From Chloroflexota bacterium (GTDB lineage Bacteria; Chloroflexota; Anaerolineae; Anaerolineales; Anaerolineaceae), in assembly GCA_004347695.1 (NCBI GenBank), contig SLTK01000009.1:258328-322327 (forward strand): 64,000 nucleotides of DNA. Reading direction: 5' to 3'. Positions 16,909 through 24,649 of this stretch are shown here, one piece after another. Position 1 is the first letter of the stretch. Every line of letters begins with the position of its first letter. The position numbers and the translations under genes are program-made. The notes beneath the pieces are model-generated. The model saw only the letters and a program-made list of their open reading frames with translations. It made no database searches and had not been told where the DNA came from.

Positions 16909-18078
16909 ATGACTGAACACCAGAATGAAATCATGCGTTTCGATAAAATTCGCCGCGTCGAACATTGGTTGCTTTTTATCTCCTTTACCACGCTTGCCGT
17001 CACCGGTTTGGTCCAGAAATACCCCAATAACGCAGTCTCACTTGGCATCGTGACCTTGTTGGGCGGCGTCCAAATCGTACGGATCATTCACCGCATTGCC
17101 GCCGTCATGTTCATCCTGGAAGCTATTTTCCACTTTGCCTACATGGGTTACCAACTGTATGTTCAACGGAAAAAAGCTACCATGGTTCCCGGCGTAAAGG
17201 ATGTGGTTGATGCTGTCCAGGCAACTGGTCACAACCTTGGCCTACGCAAAGAAGGCCCCAAAATGGGGCGCTATAACTTTGCTGAAAAAGCCGAATATCT
17301 GGCGGTAATCTGGGGCCTGGTGATGATGGGATTAACCGGACTCATGCTCTGGAACCCAATCTTCACCACAAAAATATTACCGGGGCAGTTCATCCCAGCC
17401 GCAAAAGTGGCTCACGGGTTGGAAGCCGTCCTGGCAGTGCTGGCAATCCTTTTATGGCACTTTTACCATGTGCATATCAAACGCTGGAACTGGAGCATGG
17501 TAAAGGGTACACTAACCCGTGAGGAAATGGAAGAAGAACATGGGCTGGAGCTTGAGGAAATCGAAAAAGGCGAGACTGCTGCCCCGATTTCCCCGGTTGT
17601 TCTTTCCAAACGCAAAAAGATTTACTACCCAATTGCTGCAATACTCGCGATTGTCCTGGCGGCCGGGTTGTATGCATTCGTGACCTTCGAAGAGACGGCG
17701 ATCACAACCATACCGCCGCTGGAAGAACAAGGGACGATTTTTGTTCCTCAGACGCCGACGCCATTACCAACCAAAGCTCCAACGGCAACGCCTGGTCCGC
17801 AGGTGGAATTGCCTGCCGGCCCCTTGACGTGGGAAACGGGTATTGGCGCAATGTTCGAGCAGCGCTGCGGATCATGCCACGGCGCGATGGGTGGACTATC
17901 GGTGAAGAGTTATGAAGCATTGATGCAAGGCGGCAAGTCCGGGCCGGTTATAACAGCCGGAGATGCTGAAAACAGTCTGGCTCTGACCAAAGTTGCCGAA
18001 GGCAAACACCCGGGCCAATTCGAAGCGGATGAACTCGAAAAGATTATTGAGTGGATTAACGCCGGCGCAACTCAATAG
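16909..18078 (+). CDS. Cytochrome b (FdnI/b561-like) fused to cytochrome c domain
   Basis: A 389-residue protein. The N-terminal half has four predicted transmembrane helices (about 22-42, 60-85, 125-150, 180-200) with His residues suited to bind two b haems (VEHWLLF, IIHRIAA, VAHGLEA, LLWHFYHVH), like gamma subunits of formate dehydrogenases. A fifth helix (about 240-262) leads to a Pro/Thr linker (TPTPLPTKAPTATPGP). The final c-type domain has one haem (CGSCHG) and ends EKIIEWINAGATQ. Expected role: menaquinol oxidation or reduction coupled to the partner nonahaem protein. Confidence 0.88.
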   Translation: MTEHQNEIMRFDKIRRVEHWLLFISFTTLAVTGLVQKYPNNAVSLGIVTLLGGVQIVRIIHRIAAVMFILEAIFHFAYMGYQLYVQRKKATMVPGVKDVVDAVQATGHNLGLRKEGPKMGRYNFAEKAEYLAVIWGLVMMGLTGLMLWNPIFTTKILPGQFIPAAKVAHGLEAVLAVLAILLWHFYHVHIKRWNWSMVKGTLTREEMEEEHGLELEEIEKGETAAPISPVVLSKRKKIYYPIAAILAIVLAAGLYAFVTFEETAITTIPPLEEQGTIFVPQTPTPLPTKAPTATPGPQVELPAGPLTWETGIGAMFEQRCGSCHGAMGGLSVKSYEALMQGGKSGPVITAGDAENSLALTKVAEGKHPGQFEADELEKIIEWINAGATQ

Positions 18079-18184
18079 AAAGTAAATAGATGTATAGGTT
18101 GCGCAAAGGCGGGCAGGGAAACCAGCCCCTTGTATCTTGATTTGATTGGTTTCCGCTAGCCATAATGTTATCAGATCCACCCAT

Positions 18185-18214
18185 CCCGCCCCAGACCTGG
18201 GGCGGGTTTGTCTT
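18185..18214 (+). terminator. Terminator after the cytochrome b-c gene
   Basis: CCCGCCCCAG/CTGGGGCGGG inverted repeat followed by TTTGTCTT, about 105 bases after the stop codon. Confidence 0.75.
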
Positions 18215-18221
18215 AATCAAG

Positions 18222-18337
18222 GAGCTGTCCCAAAAGCGGGTGGGTGTGGAAGCCCGCCCCTACCAAGGGGATGGGTTCCACCCCATCCCGCATATGAGAT
18301 GGAATAAAGGACAAATTTATTCTTTTGAGACAGTCTC
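18222..18337. repeat. MITE-like element with 12-base imperfect terminal inverted repeats
   Basis: The left end CTGTCCCAAAAG (18225-18236) and the right end CTTTTGAGACAG (18322-18333) are inverted repeats with one mismatch. Between them are G/C-rich palindromic pieces (GGGTGGGTGTGGAAGCCCGCCCC; GGGATGGGTTCCACCCCATCCC). There is no coding capacity. The right edge abuts the 3' end of the regulator gene. Confidence 0.45.
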
Positions 18338-18345
18338 TTTTGGTT

Positions 18346-18969
18346 CTATCGATTCTGGGTCAAAACGAAAACACAAGCCGGGACTGTAGGGCCATCCAGG
18401 TCGATCTTACGTGTCTGGTGGGCTGGAAGGCCGGTCAGATTTTGTAGAATCTGTCTGTCCACCTGGCATAGCTCAGGGTGTTTGCGGATGATGGCAGCAA
18501 AGGGACAGTTGTGGAAAAAGACCTGCGGGCCGCCGGCGTGGGCCTCCCAACGGGCCTGGTAGGGGTATTGGTTGATCGATTGAATTGCAGCATTCAATCG
18601 TCCGATTGCATGCGTCTCAGCGCCGCTCGGAGCCTGAGCAAGAATTAATCGGCGTGCAAGCTCATCCTGGTATGCTTCTGCATCGGCGTTCGATTGGATC
18701 ATGTCCAGAAGAATATCGGAAAGGTGAGTCAAAATATCAGGACGGGACTCGGCTGATAGCTGGTAAGATTTTGCCGGCCGGCCGCGCGCCGCATGCCCAT
18801 CTTTGGGAAATCGCTGCATCTGGACCACACGTTCAGCTTTAAGCAGGGCATTGATGTGATAGCGCACATCCGCGCGGGTGAGCTGCAACTGCCGGCTCAG
18901 CTCTTCGACGGTTGAGTTGGGAAAGCGTTGCAAAGTGACCAGAATCTGGTCTCTGGTGGACAGTTCCAT
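18346..18969 (-). CDS. SufR-like winged-helix regulator with C-terminal Cys cluster
   Basis: A 207-residue regulator. The N-terminal winged helix (about 1-72: LVTLQRFPNSTVEELSRQL, LTRADVRYHINALL) includes RGRPAKSYQL, typical of DeoR/ArsR-like proteins of the SufR group. The C-terminal half holds three cysteines in a SufR-like pattern: NCPF, ELCQVD and ACVF. In SufR such cysteines bind an Fe-S cluster that controls DNA binding. It is transcribed away from nuoB-nuoCD-nuoI, whose products carry several Fe-S clusters, so control of that operon is plausible. The promoter places the transcript start at or next to the ATG. Confidence 0.8.
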   Translation of the reverse strand: MELSTRDQILVTLQRFPNSTVEELSRQLQLTRADVRYHINALLKAERVVQMQRFPKDGHAARGRPAKSYQLSAESRPDILTHLSDILLDMIQSNADAEAYQDELARRLILAQAPSGAETHAIGRLNAAIQSINQYPYQARWEAHAGGPQVFFHNCPFAAIIRKHPELCQVDRQILQNLTGLPAHQTRKIDLDGPTVPACVFVLTQNR

Positions 18970-18975
18970 GGCTTT

Positions 18976-19004
18976 ATTGTAGCTCGAAAAACAGAATTAA
19001 GCAA
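18976..19004 (-). promoter_or_regulatory. Promoter of the SufR-like regulator (possibly leaderless)
   Basis: On the minus strand: TTGCTT (19004-18999), 17-base spacer, TACAAT (18981-18976). The expected start point about 7 bases downstream coincides with the A of the ATG at 18969, so the mRNA may be leaderless. Confidence 0.55.
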
Positions 19005-19020
19005 AAATAATTTTACTTAA
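18997..19020. promoter_or_regulatory. Candidate operator between divergent promoters
   Basis: Inverted repeat TTAAG-N14-CTTAA. Its left arm overlaps the regulator's -35 box and its right arm ends 7 bases before the -35 box of the nuoB promoter, a suitable place for a shared repressor site. Confidence 0.4.
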
Positions 19021-19027
19021 ATATCGA

Positions 19028-19055
19028 TTGACAGGGTTGTGTAAAGTTGTACAAT
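19028..19055 (+). promoter_or_regulatory. Promoter of the nuoB-nuoCD-nuoI operon
   Basis: TTGACA (19028-19033), 16-base spacer, TACAAT (19050-19055), with the first gene's ATG at 19113. Confidence 0.75.
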
Positions 19056-19112
19056 AAAGAAGGTGGGGGCAAGACATAGATCGATTTTGGTTAGCTGAGG
19101 AGAAAATTTCCT

Positions 19113-19772
19113 ATGTCAGACGATAGCCTGCTATCTTCAAGTTATGAAATTCCGCCAGAAATGCAAGGGACGGTAAGCATCACCTCTCTGGATAAAGTGT
19201 ATGCCTGGTCGCGGAAAAATTCCATGTGGCCGATGATGTTCGGCCTGGCCTGCTGTGCCATCGAAATGATCGTCTTGGCGGCCAGCCGCTTTGATATTGC
19301 CCGCTTTGGCATGGAAGTTATGCGTCCGAGCCCACGTCAATCTGACTTTTTGATCGTTTCAGGTACGGTCACGAAAAAAATGGTTCCACAAATCGTGCGT
19401 CTGTATAACCAGATGCCTGAGCCAAAGTATGTCGTGGCAATGGGCGCCTGTGCTTCGGGCGGTGGTCCTTTCAAAGAGGGCTATTCAGTGGTCTCCGGGA
19501 TTGATAAGTTTATTCCGGTCGATGTGTATATACCAGGCTGCCCGCCAACGCCTCAGGCGTTGTTGAACGGACTGATCGCGCTGACTAAAAAAGTGGATAA
19601 AGAGCGCATTAAAACTTCGGAATGGTATGCCAAAGAACCCGAGGCTGCGGTACCCGTGCCTGTTCTTGGCCCGGATCTGATGGATCCACGGAAGTACGCG
19701 CTGATATACGAACAGACACACCGGCCAATCGAACCGGAGACCCCGGTTGAAACTGAGCAGAAGGAAGGGTAA
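19113..19772 (+). CDS. nuoB: NADH-quinone oxidoreductase subunit B
   Basis: A 219-residue complex I subunit that carries the terminal cluster N2. All four cysteine ligands are visible: the tandem pair in LACCAIEMI (about 46-47), [10 protein letters not shown] and [10 protein letters not shown]. The C-terminal extension past about 150 (to EQKEG) is longer than in minimal NuoB. GAGGAG lies upstream. The stop is followed after one base by the start of nuoCD. No nuoA, nuoH or antiporter-like subunits lie in the window, so this module must work with membrane subunits encoded elsewhere or in a reduced complex. Confidence 0.95.
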   Translation: MSDDSLLSSSYEIPPEMQGTVSITSLDKVYAWSRKNSMWPMMFGLACCAIEMIVLAASRFDIARFGMEVMRPSPRQSDFLIVSGTVTKKMVPQIVRLYNQMPEPKYVVAMGACASGGGPFKEGYSVVSGIDKFIPVDVYIPGCPPTPQALLNGLIALTKKVDKERIKTSEWYAKEPEAAVPVPVLGPDLMDPRKYALIYEQTHRPIEPETPVETEQKEG

Positions 19773-19773
19773 G

Positions 19774-21513
19774 ATGAGCGAAGAACAAATCACGGTTGCT
19801 CAAACACCGGATATTTCCCTCCAATACGAAGGCCGCGTGGTTAAGGATACCCGTGTTGGTTACAGCGGGTTTATCGTAGGTGCTGAACATCTATTGGAAA
19901 TTGTGAAATCCCTGCGCGACGAGCTTGGGTTTGATTACCTGTCATCGGTCACCGGGGTAGATTACCTGCCCGAAGGCAAAATGGAAGTGGTTTACCACCT
20001 GTACCGCTCGATTGGTGGGCCGGCGCTGGTCTTGAAGGTCCAGGTACCGCGTGATGAAGCCGTTGTTCCCTCGCTTTACCACCTCTTCAAAAGCTCAGAC
20101 TGGCAGGAACGGGAGGCCTGGGACTTGCTGGGCATCCGGTTCGAAGGCCACCCGGATTTGCGTCGCATCCTCACCTGGGAAGGATTTGCCGGTCACCCGC
20201 TGCGCAAGGATTGGAAAGAGCCGTATTTCGAGGAAGAAACCAAGCCGTTTAAGTCGCGTTGGCCGGAAGGGATTACAGGTCGTATTGAGGACAAGAATCC
20301 CTATAACGACAACGTCCAGTACCCGCATGGTTTTGATCCGGAGACCTGGGTTCCGCAAGCCGAAGAGGCGTTATACACCAGCGCCAAGAAAATTGGCCGC
20401 GATGAGGAGCTGCACACCGATACCATCGTCGTCAACCTTGGTCCGCAGCACCCCTCAACACACGGCGTTTTTCGCATGGTTGCCGCTCTGGATGGTGAGC
20501 AGGTTGTCTTCTTAAAACCTGTAGTGGGATACCTGCACCGGAATCACGAAAAAATCGGTGAGCGCAACACCTATCTGCAAAATATGCCGTTCACCGACCG
20601 GTTAGATTATGTGTCGTCCATGAGCAACAACTTCGCTTATGCCCTGGCAGTCGAAAAGCTGATGGGAATCAAGCCGCCTGAACGCGCGGAATACATCCGG
20701 GTGATGATGGCGGAATTGACGCGTTGGATGAATCACATATTTTCATTTGGCTTTTTATGGAACGATCTGGGATCATATTTCACCCCCATGATTTACGCGC
20801 TGGAAGAGCGCGAACTGGTTCTGGACATCTTCGAAGCTGTGTCCGGCTCACGGATGATGTGCAATTACTTCCGCTTTGGTGGAGTTGCTCGCGATTTGCC
20901 GGAGGGAGTGCTGGATAAGGTTAAAGAGCTGGTGTTCGAGCGCATGCCGCGCCGGCTGGATGATATTGACAAAATGCTTACCACCAACGAAATCGTCCGC
21001 AACCGCTGCATTGGCTGTGGCGTTTTGACAGCCGAACAGGCGATCAACAATGGGGCATCCGGCCCAAACCTGCGCGCCTCTGGCGTGCCTTATGACATCC
21101 GGCGTGCCGATCCCTACAGCATCTATGACCGGCTGAATTTTGACGTGGTGGTGCATTATCACGGCGATGTGTACGACCGATATCTGACACGGTTGGATGA
21201 AGCGCGTCAGGCCAACCGGATTTTACAGCAGGTGGTCCGCGATATTCCCGAAGGTCCGATTATGACCGGAAAACCGGCTTACCAGGTACGCGTTCCGGCA
21301 GGAGAAGCCTACGGCCGGGTTGAAGGACCCAAGGGCGAGCTTGGCTTCTATATCGTATCCAACGGCAAACCGAATCCCTGGCGATATCACGTGCGGGCGC
21401 CAAGCTTCATTAACTTGACCAGTCTGGAAGATATGTGCCGCGGCGGAAAGATTGCGGATGTGGTGTTGAACCTGGGCGCAGTTGACATTGTACTGGGCGA
21501 AGTGGACCGCTAA
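19774..21513 (+). CDS. nuoCD: NADH-quinone oxidoreductase subunits C and D (fused)
   Basis: A 579-residue fusion. The NuoC domain (about 20-190) has DYLSSVTGVDYL, PSLYHLFKSSDWQEREAWD and HPLRKDW. The NuoD domain (about 205-579) opens NLGPQHPSTHGVFR, contains YLHRNHEK and RNRCIGCGV, and ends DIVLGEVDR. Together they form part of the quinone-binding hydrophilic arm of complex I. The start was set at the ATG one base after the nuoB stop, with GGAAGG upstream; an earlier in-frame ATG inside nuoB was rejected. Fused CD is common in several phyla. Confidence 0.95.
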   Translation: MSEEQITVAQTPDISLQYEGRVVKDTRVGYSGFIVGAEHLLEIVKSLRDELGFDYLSSVTGVDYLPEGKMEVVYHLYRSIGGPALVLKVQVPRDEAVVPSLYHLFKSSDWQEREAWDLLGIRFEGHPDLRRILTWEGFAGHPLRKDWKEPYFEEETKPFKSRWPEGITGRIEDKNPYNDNVQYPHGFDPETWVPQAEEALYTSAKKIGRDEELHTDTIVVNLGPQHPSTHGVFRMVAALDGEQVVFLKPVVGYLHRNHEKIGERNTYLQNMPFTDRLDYVSSMSNNFAYALAVEKLMGIKPPERAEYIRVMMAELTRWMNHIFSFGFLWNDLGSYFTPMIYALEERELVLDIFEAVSGSRMMCNYFRFGGVARDLPEGVLDKVKELVFERMPRRLDDIDKMLTTNEIVRNRCIGCGVLTAEQAINNGASGPNLRASGVPYDIRRADPYSIYDRLNFDVVVHYHGDVYDRYLTRLDEARQANRILQQVVRDIPEGPIMTGKPAYQVRVPAGEAYGRVEGPKGELGFYIVSNGKPNPWRYHVRAPSFINLTSLEDMCRGGKIADVVLNLGAVDIVLGEVDR

Positions 21514-21533
21514 GCGGATGGATGGAGGTTGAG

Positions 21534-22157
21534 ATGACAGGTAAAGGTTTCCTCAGGATGCTGTTCGGCGTGTTCAAGCGCTTTGTCATGACCTATGTTG
21601 AGGATTTTCGTAAAGGGAAAAAGCGCTACTACACCAAAGAGGGCATCGAAAGCCGCCGCAAAGCGGATGTGCAAGGAATTTTCACCATCCAATACCCGGA
21701 AGAAAAACTGCCGGTCCCCGAAGAGTTTCGCTTTTTGCCTTTTTTGGTTTATGATGAAGGCCCAAACGGTGAAAAGGATTTACGCTGCACGTCCTGTGGT
21801 ATTTGCGCCAAGGTTTGCCCACCACAGTGTATTTCAATTGTGCGCACCAATGATCCGGTAACCGGCAAGCCCATCCCACAGCCGAAAGAGTTCTACATCG
21901 ACGTTGATATTTGCATGAATTGCGGCCTGTGCGCAGAATATTGCCCCTTCGACGCCATCAAAATGGATCACGATTATGAGATCGCGTCCTACAGCCGCCA
22001 GAACAATATTTACGACATTGAACGGCTGGCCAAACCGGTTAGTTACTATGCCAGTATCCGGCCGACAAATAATGCGGCTGAAGAACTTGCCCGTCAGGAA
22101 AAGGAAGCCCTGAAAGCTGCTGCGAAAAAACCTGCTGCTGCTGAAAGTGCAGGATAA
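21534..22157 (+). CDS. nuoI: NADH-quinone oxidoreductase subunit I (2x[4Fe-4S] ferredoxin)
   Basis: A 207-residue ferredoxin-like subunit with two complete [4Fe-4S] motifs, CTSCGICAKVCPPQC and CMNCGLCAEYCP, as in NuoI. They carry electrons from the dehydrogenase arm to NuoB. The ATG at 21534 is preferred because GGAGG stands 7 bases before it; an ATG at 21522 overlaps that site. The C-terminal Ala/Lys-rich tail (about 185-207) is extra. Third gene of the nuoB-CD-I operon. Confidence 0.93.
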   Translation: MTGKGFLRMLFGVFKRFVMTYVEDFRKGKKRYYTKEGIESRRKADVQGIFTIQYPEEKLPVPEEFRFLPFLVYDEGPNGEKDLRCTSCGICAKVCPPQCISIVRTNDPVTGKPIPQPKEFYIDVDICMNCGLCAEYCPFDAIKMDHDYEIASYSRQNNIYDIERLAKPVSYYASIRPTNNAAEELARQEKEALKAAAKKPAAAESAG

Positions 22158-22182
22158 TGGTCTGATTAATGGTAGAGGGATC

Positions 22183-22503
22183 ATGTATAATAGCGATACG
22201 GAATTGATGTTTCCGCTGCGAGTAGTCCCGCAATTATCCGGGCAGCGCGGCGAAAAGTGGAAGGCGTTGGTCGAACGAATTTCTGCCGCGGATTCAAGTC
22301 CGGTCGAGCAGGCAGCGTTTACTCTGCTAATGGTGCGGCTTAGCGCATGCCAGGGTTGTAGCGTCGACTCGTTTCGGGGGATGCGCGGTTGTACAGCTTG
22401 CGCAAAACAGACTGTGAAGCGCTACCGTGGCAGCGATGCCGATCTGGATGGTCAATTCCAGCAAGCCTACAAGGATGTCGAACAACATCTCTCTAAAGCG
22501 TAA
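22183..22503 (+). CDS. Small four-cysteine protein of unknown function
   Basis: A 106-residue protein that I do not recognise. Its middle has two CxxC pairs, CQGC (about 59-62) and CTAC (about 73-76), separated by a short basic segment (SVDSFRGMRG), suggesting zinc or Fe-S binding. The ATG at 22183 has GAGGG just upstream; a longer start would overlap the nuoI end. It lies 25 bases after nuoI and 46 before mrp, so it probably belongs to the same transcript. A role with the nuo module or in cluster delivery is inference from position only. Confidence 0.65.
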   Translation: MYNSDTELMFPLRVVPQLSGQRGEKWKALVERISAADSSPVEQAAFTLLMVRLSACQGCSVDSFRGMRGCTACAKQTVKRYRGSDADLDGQFQQAYKDVEQHLSKA

Positions 22504-22549
22504 TTCCTTATTGTTATGCTTACGCAGTTGAGAAAGGGAACCTTAATTT

Positions 22550-23632
22550 ATGGTTGATCAGATTATCACGCGAGAAGCAGTCATGACTGCTCTCGGTACG
22601 GTTCAAGAACCCGAATTGCATCAAGACCTGGTGACCTTGAATATGATCCACAACCTGGAGATTCAGGATCATTCGGTTCAATTCGAGATCATATTAACTA
22701 CTCCTGCCTGCCCGCTTAAAGGCAAAATTGAAGCCGATGCGCGCCGGGCGGTACTTGGCATTCCGGGCGTTAAATCGGTAACGATCAAACTGGATGCCAA
22801 CGTACCCACGGATGGGCGTGCCCGCGGCCTGATGCAACTGCCGGTTAAAAACGCAGTTGCTGTTGCCTCCGGCAAAGGCGGCGTTGGCAAATCGACCGTG
22901 GCGGTGAACCTGGCGGTCTCGCTGGCCCAAAGCGGCGCCAAGGTTGGGTTGTTGGATGCGGATATCTACGGGCCTAATGTGCCAACCATGATGGGCGTCG
23001 ATCACCTGCCGCCCATGCGCACCGAAAAAATGATCCCGGCCGAAACTTACGGCGTCAAAATGATGTCGATTGGCTTTTTAGTCCCACCCGGGCGCGCCTT
23101 AATCTGGCGCGGGCCGATGTTGCATTCTGCCATCCGGCAGTTTTTGAGCGATGTTGATTGGGGCGAACTGGATTACCTGATCATCGACCTTCCGCCAGGG
23201 ACTGGCGATGCACAGCTCAGCCTGGCGCAGTCGCTGCCGCTTTCCGGCGGCGTGATCGTCACCTTGCCGCAGGCGGTTTCGCTCGAGGATGCCACCCGGG
23301 GCATGCAAATGTTCCGGGAACTGAACGTTCCGATCCTGGGCGTGGTCGAAAACATGAGCTATCTGGAAATGCCGGATGGCAGCCGGGTAGATGTTTTCGG
23401 TCAGGGCGGAGGCGAACGCATGGCGCAAAAAGAAAACGTGCCCTTCCTTGGCTCGATTCCGATGGATCCCGCCGTCCGTATAGGCGGAGATCAGGGCAAG
23501 CCCATTGTGGTTACTGGCCTCGATACTGCTGCCGGCAAGGCGCTCAAGTCCATTGCCGAGCAATTAGCCGCCAGATTGAGCGTGGAAGCTTATAAGAATC
23601 AAACCAGCGTCAAGATCGAGATGGTAGGATAA
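22550..23632 (+). CDS. mrp: Mrp/ApbC Fe-S cluster carrier ATPase
   Basis: A 360-residue protein. An N-terminal MIP18/DUF59 domain (about 5-80, with TTPACPLK) is followed by the P-loop ATPase with the deviant Walker A SGKGGVGKST (about 106-115), LDADIYGPN, and DLPPGTGD. Family members bind and transfer [4Fe-4S] clusters to apoproteins. The C-terminal CxxC that bridges the cluster in ApbC/Nbp35 is not present here: the site after ENMSY reads LEMPDGS. This is also seen in some bacterial Mrp proteins. Position after nuoI fits a role in loading complex I Fe-S subunits. Confidence 0.92.
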   Translation: MVDQIITREAVMTALGTVQEPELHQDLVTLNMIHNLEIQDHSVQFEIILTTPACPLKGKIEADARRAVLGIPGVKSVTIKLDANVPTDGRARGLMQLPVKNAVAVASGKGGVGKSTVAVNLAVSLAQSGAKVGLLDADIYGPNVPTMMGVDHLPPMRTEKMIPAETYGVKMMSIGFLVPPGRALIWRGPMLHSAIRQFLSDVDWGELDYLIIDLPPGTGDAQLSLAQSLPLSGGVIVTLPQAVSLEDATRGMQMFRELNVPILGVVENMSYLEMPDGSRVDVFGQGGGERMAQKENVPFLGSIPMDPAVRIGGDQGKPIVVTGLDTAAGKALKSIAEQLAARLSVEAYKNQTSVKIEMVG

Positions 23633-23638
23633 TCAGCC

Positions 23639-24649
23639 ATGAGCATGACGTCTGTTCAAAGTGTTGTGGGGGTCCGTTTCTCGAAAGTCGGTAAAATATA
23701 TCATTTCGATGCGAGCAACCTGTCGGATGTCAAGACCGGCGATTCAGTTGTGGTAGAAACCACGCGCGGCTGGCAATTGGGTGAAGTGGCGCAGGTGGTT
23801 GATCCGGCGGTTGAAAAACTGGAAACTGACCTGAAAGCGATCAGCCGTCTGGCAACGCCGCGCGATCTGCTGCTGCGAAAGCTCTGGCAGGTGCGCGAGT
23901 TGGACGTGGTCGAAGCTGCCAAAAAACGCGCTGAAGAACTCAGGCTGTACAATGTCAAAATCGTTTCGGCCGAGTATAGCTTCGACGGAGCACGCCTGGC
24001 CATCATGTATTCCACGGACAGCGAAGAAAAAGCAGATCTCAAATCACTGCGCCAGGATATGCAAAAGCTTTACGCCCCGACGCAGGTGGAAATGCGGCAA
24101 ATTGGTCCGCGAGACGTGGCCAAAATTATTGGCGGGATGGGTGCCTGCGGCCTTGAAAAACGCTGCTGCTCAGCTTTCCTCACAGATTTCAGCTCGATAT
24201 CCATTAAAATGGCCAAGGAACAGGGAATTTCACTGAGTCCTACAGAAATCACCGGCATGTGTGGGCGGCTGCGCTGCTGCTTGATTTATGAATATAGCAC
24301 CTACACCGAATTGCGCAAGGGCCTGCCTAAACGCGGTAAGCGGGTGGTGACGCCGGCAGGCGAAGGCAAAGTACTGGATGTTTCTCCTCTGCAAGGAACG
24401 GTGCGAGTCGAAATCCCCGAAGTAGGCATCCGTGAATTTACCCGGGCTGAATTGACCGGTGTGGCTGAGTCAACTGCAGTTGATGCGGCTGAAGAAGAGG
24501 GCGAGGAACGCGATGGCAAGCCGCCAGTTCAGATCAAGCCCTCGACGCCAAATGAAGGGCAACCCCCAACCGGTGAGACCAGGCCTTTCAACCCACAGCA
24601 ACACGGCAATCGCCAGGGGAGGCGCAGGCGTGGCGGCAGGCGAAACTGA
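23639..24649 (+). CDS. ricT: PSP1 domain protein (RicT-like)
   Basis: A 336-residue cytoplasmic protein. The PSP1 C-terminal domain shows CGLEKRCCSAFL and GMCGRLRCCLIYE, the cysteine pattern of RicT/YaaT proteins, which in Bacillus form an Fe-S-containing complex that guides RNase Y. The C-terminal about 60 residues are Glu/Gly/Pro/Arg-rich and end in a basic tail (RQGRRRRGGRRN), probably disordered and nucleic-acid binding. It starts 6 bases after mrp and overlaps the next gene by 20 bases. Confidence 0.87.
   Translation: MSMTSVQSVVGVRFSKVGKIYHFDASNLSDVKTGDSVVVETTRGWQLGEVAQVVDPAVEKLETDLKAISRLATPRDLLLRKLWQVRELDVVEAAKKRAEELRLYNVKIVSAEYSFDGARLAIMYSTDSEEKADLKSLRQDMQKLYAPTQVEMRQIGPRDVAKIIGGMGACGLEKRCCSAFLTDFSSISIKMAKEQGISLSPTEITGMCGRLRCCLIYEYSTYTELRKGLPKRGKRVVTPAGEGKVLDVSPLQGTVRVEIPEVGIREFTRAELTGVAESTAVDAAEEEGEERDGKPPVQIKPSTPNEGQPPTGETRPFNPQQHGNRQGRRRRGGRRN

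Noticed and set aside
11486..18078. Nitrite reductase (NrfA) or octahaem reductase
   Set aside because: No CxxCK catalytic haem motif or known reductase fold landmarks were found among the haem proteins.
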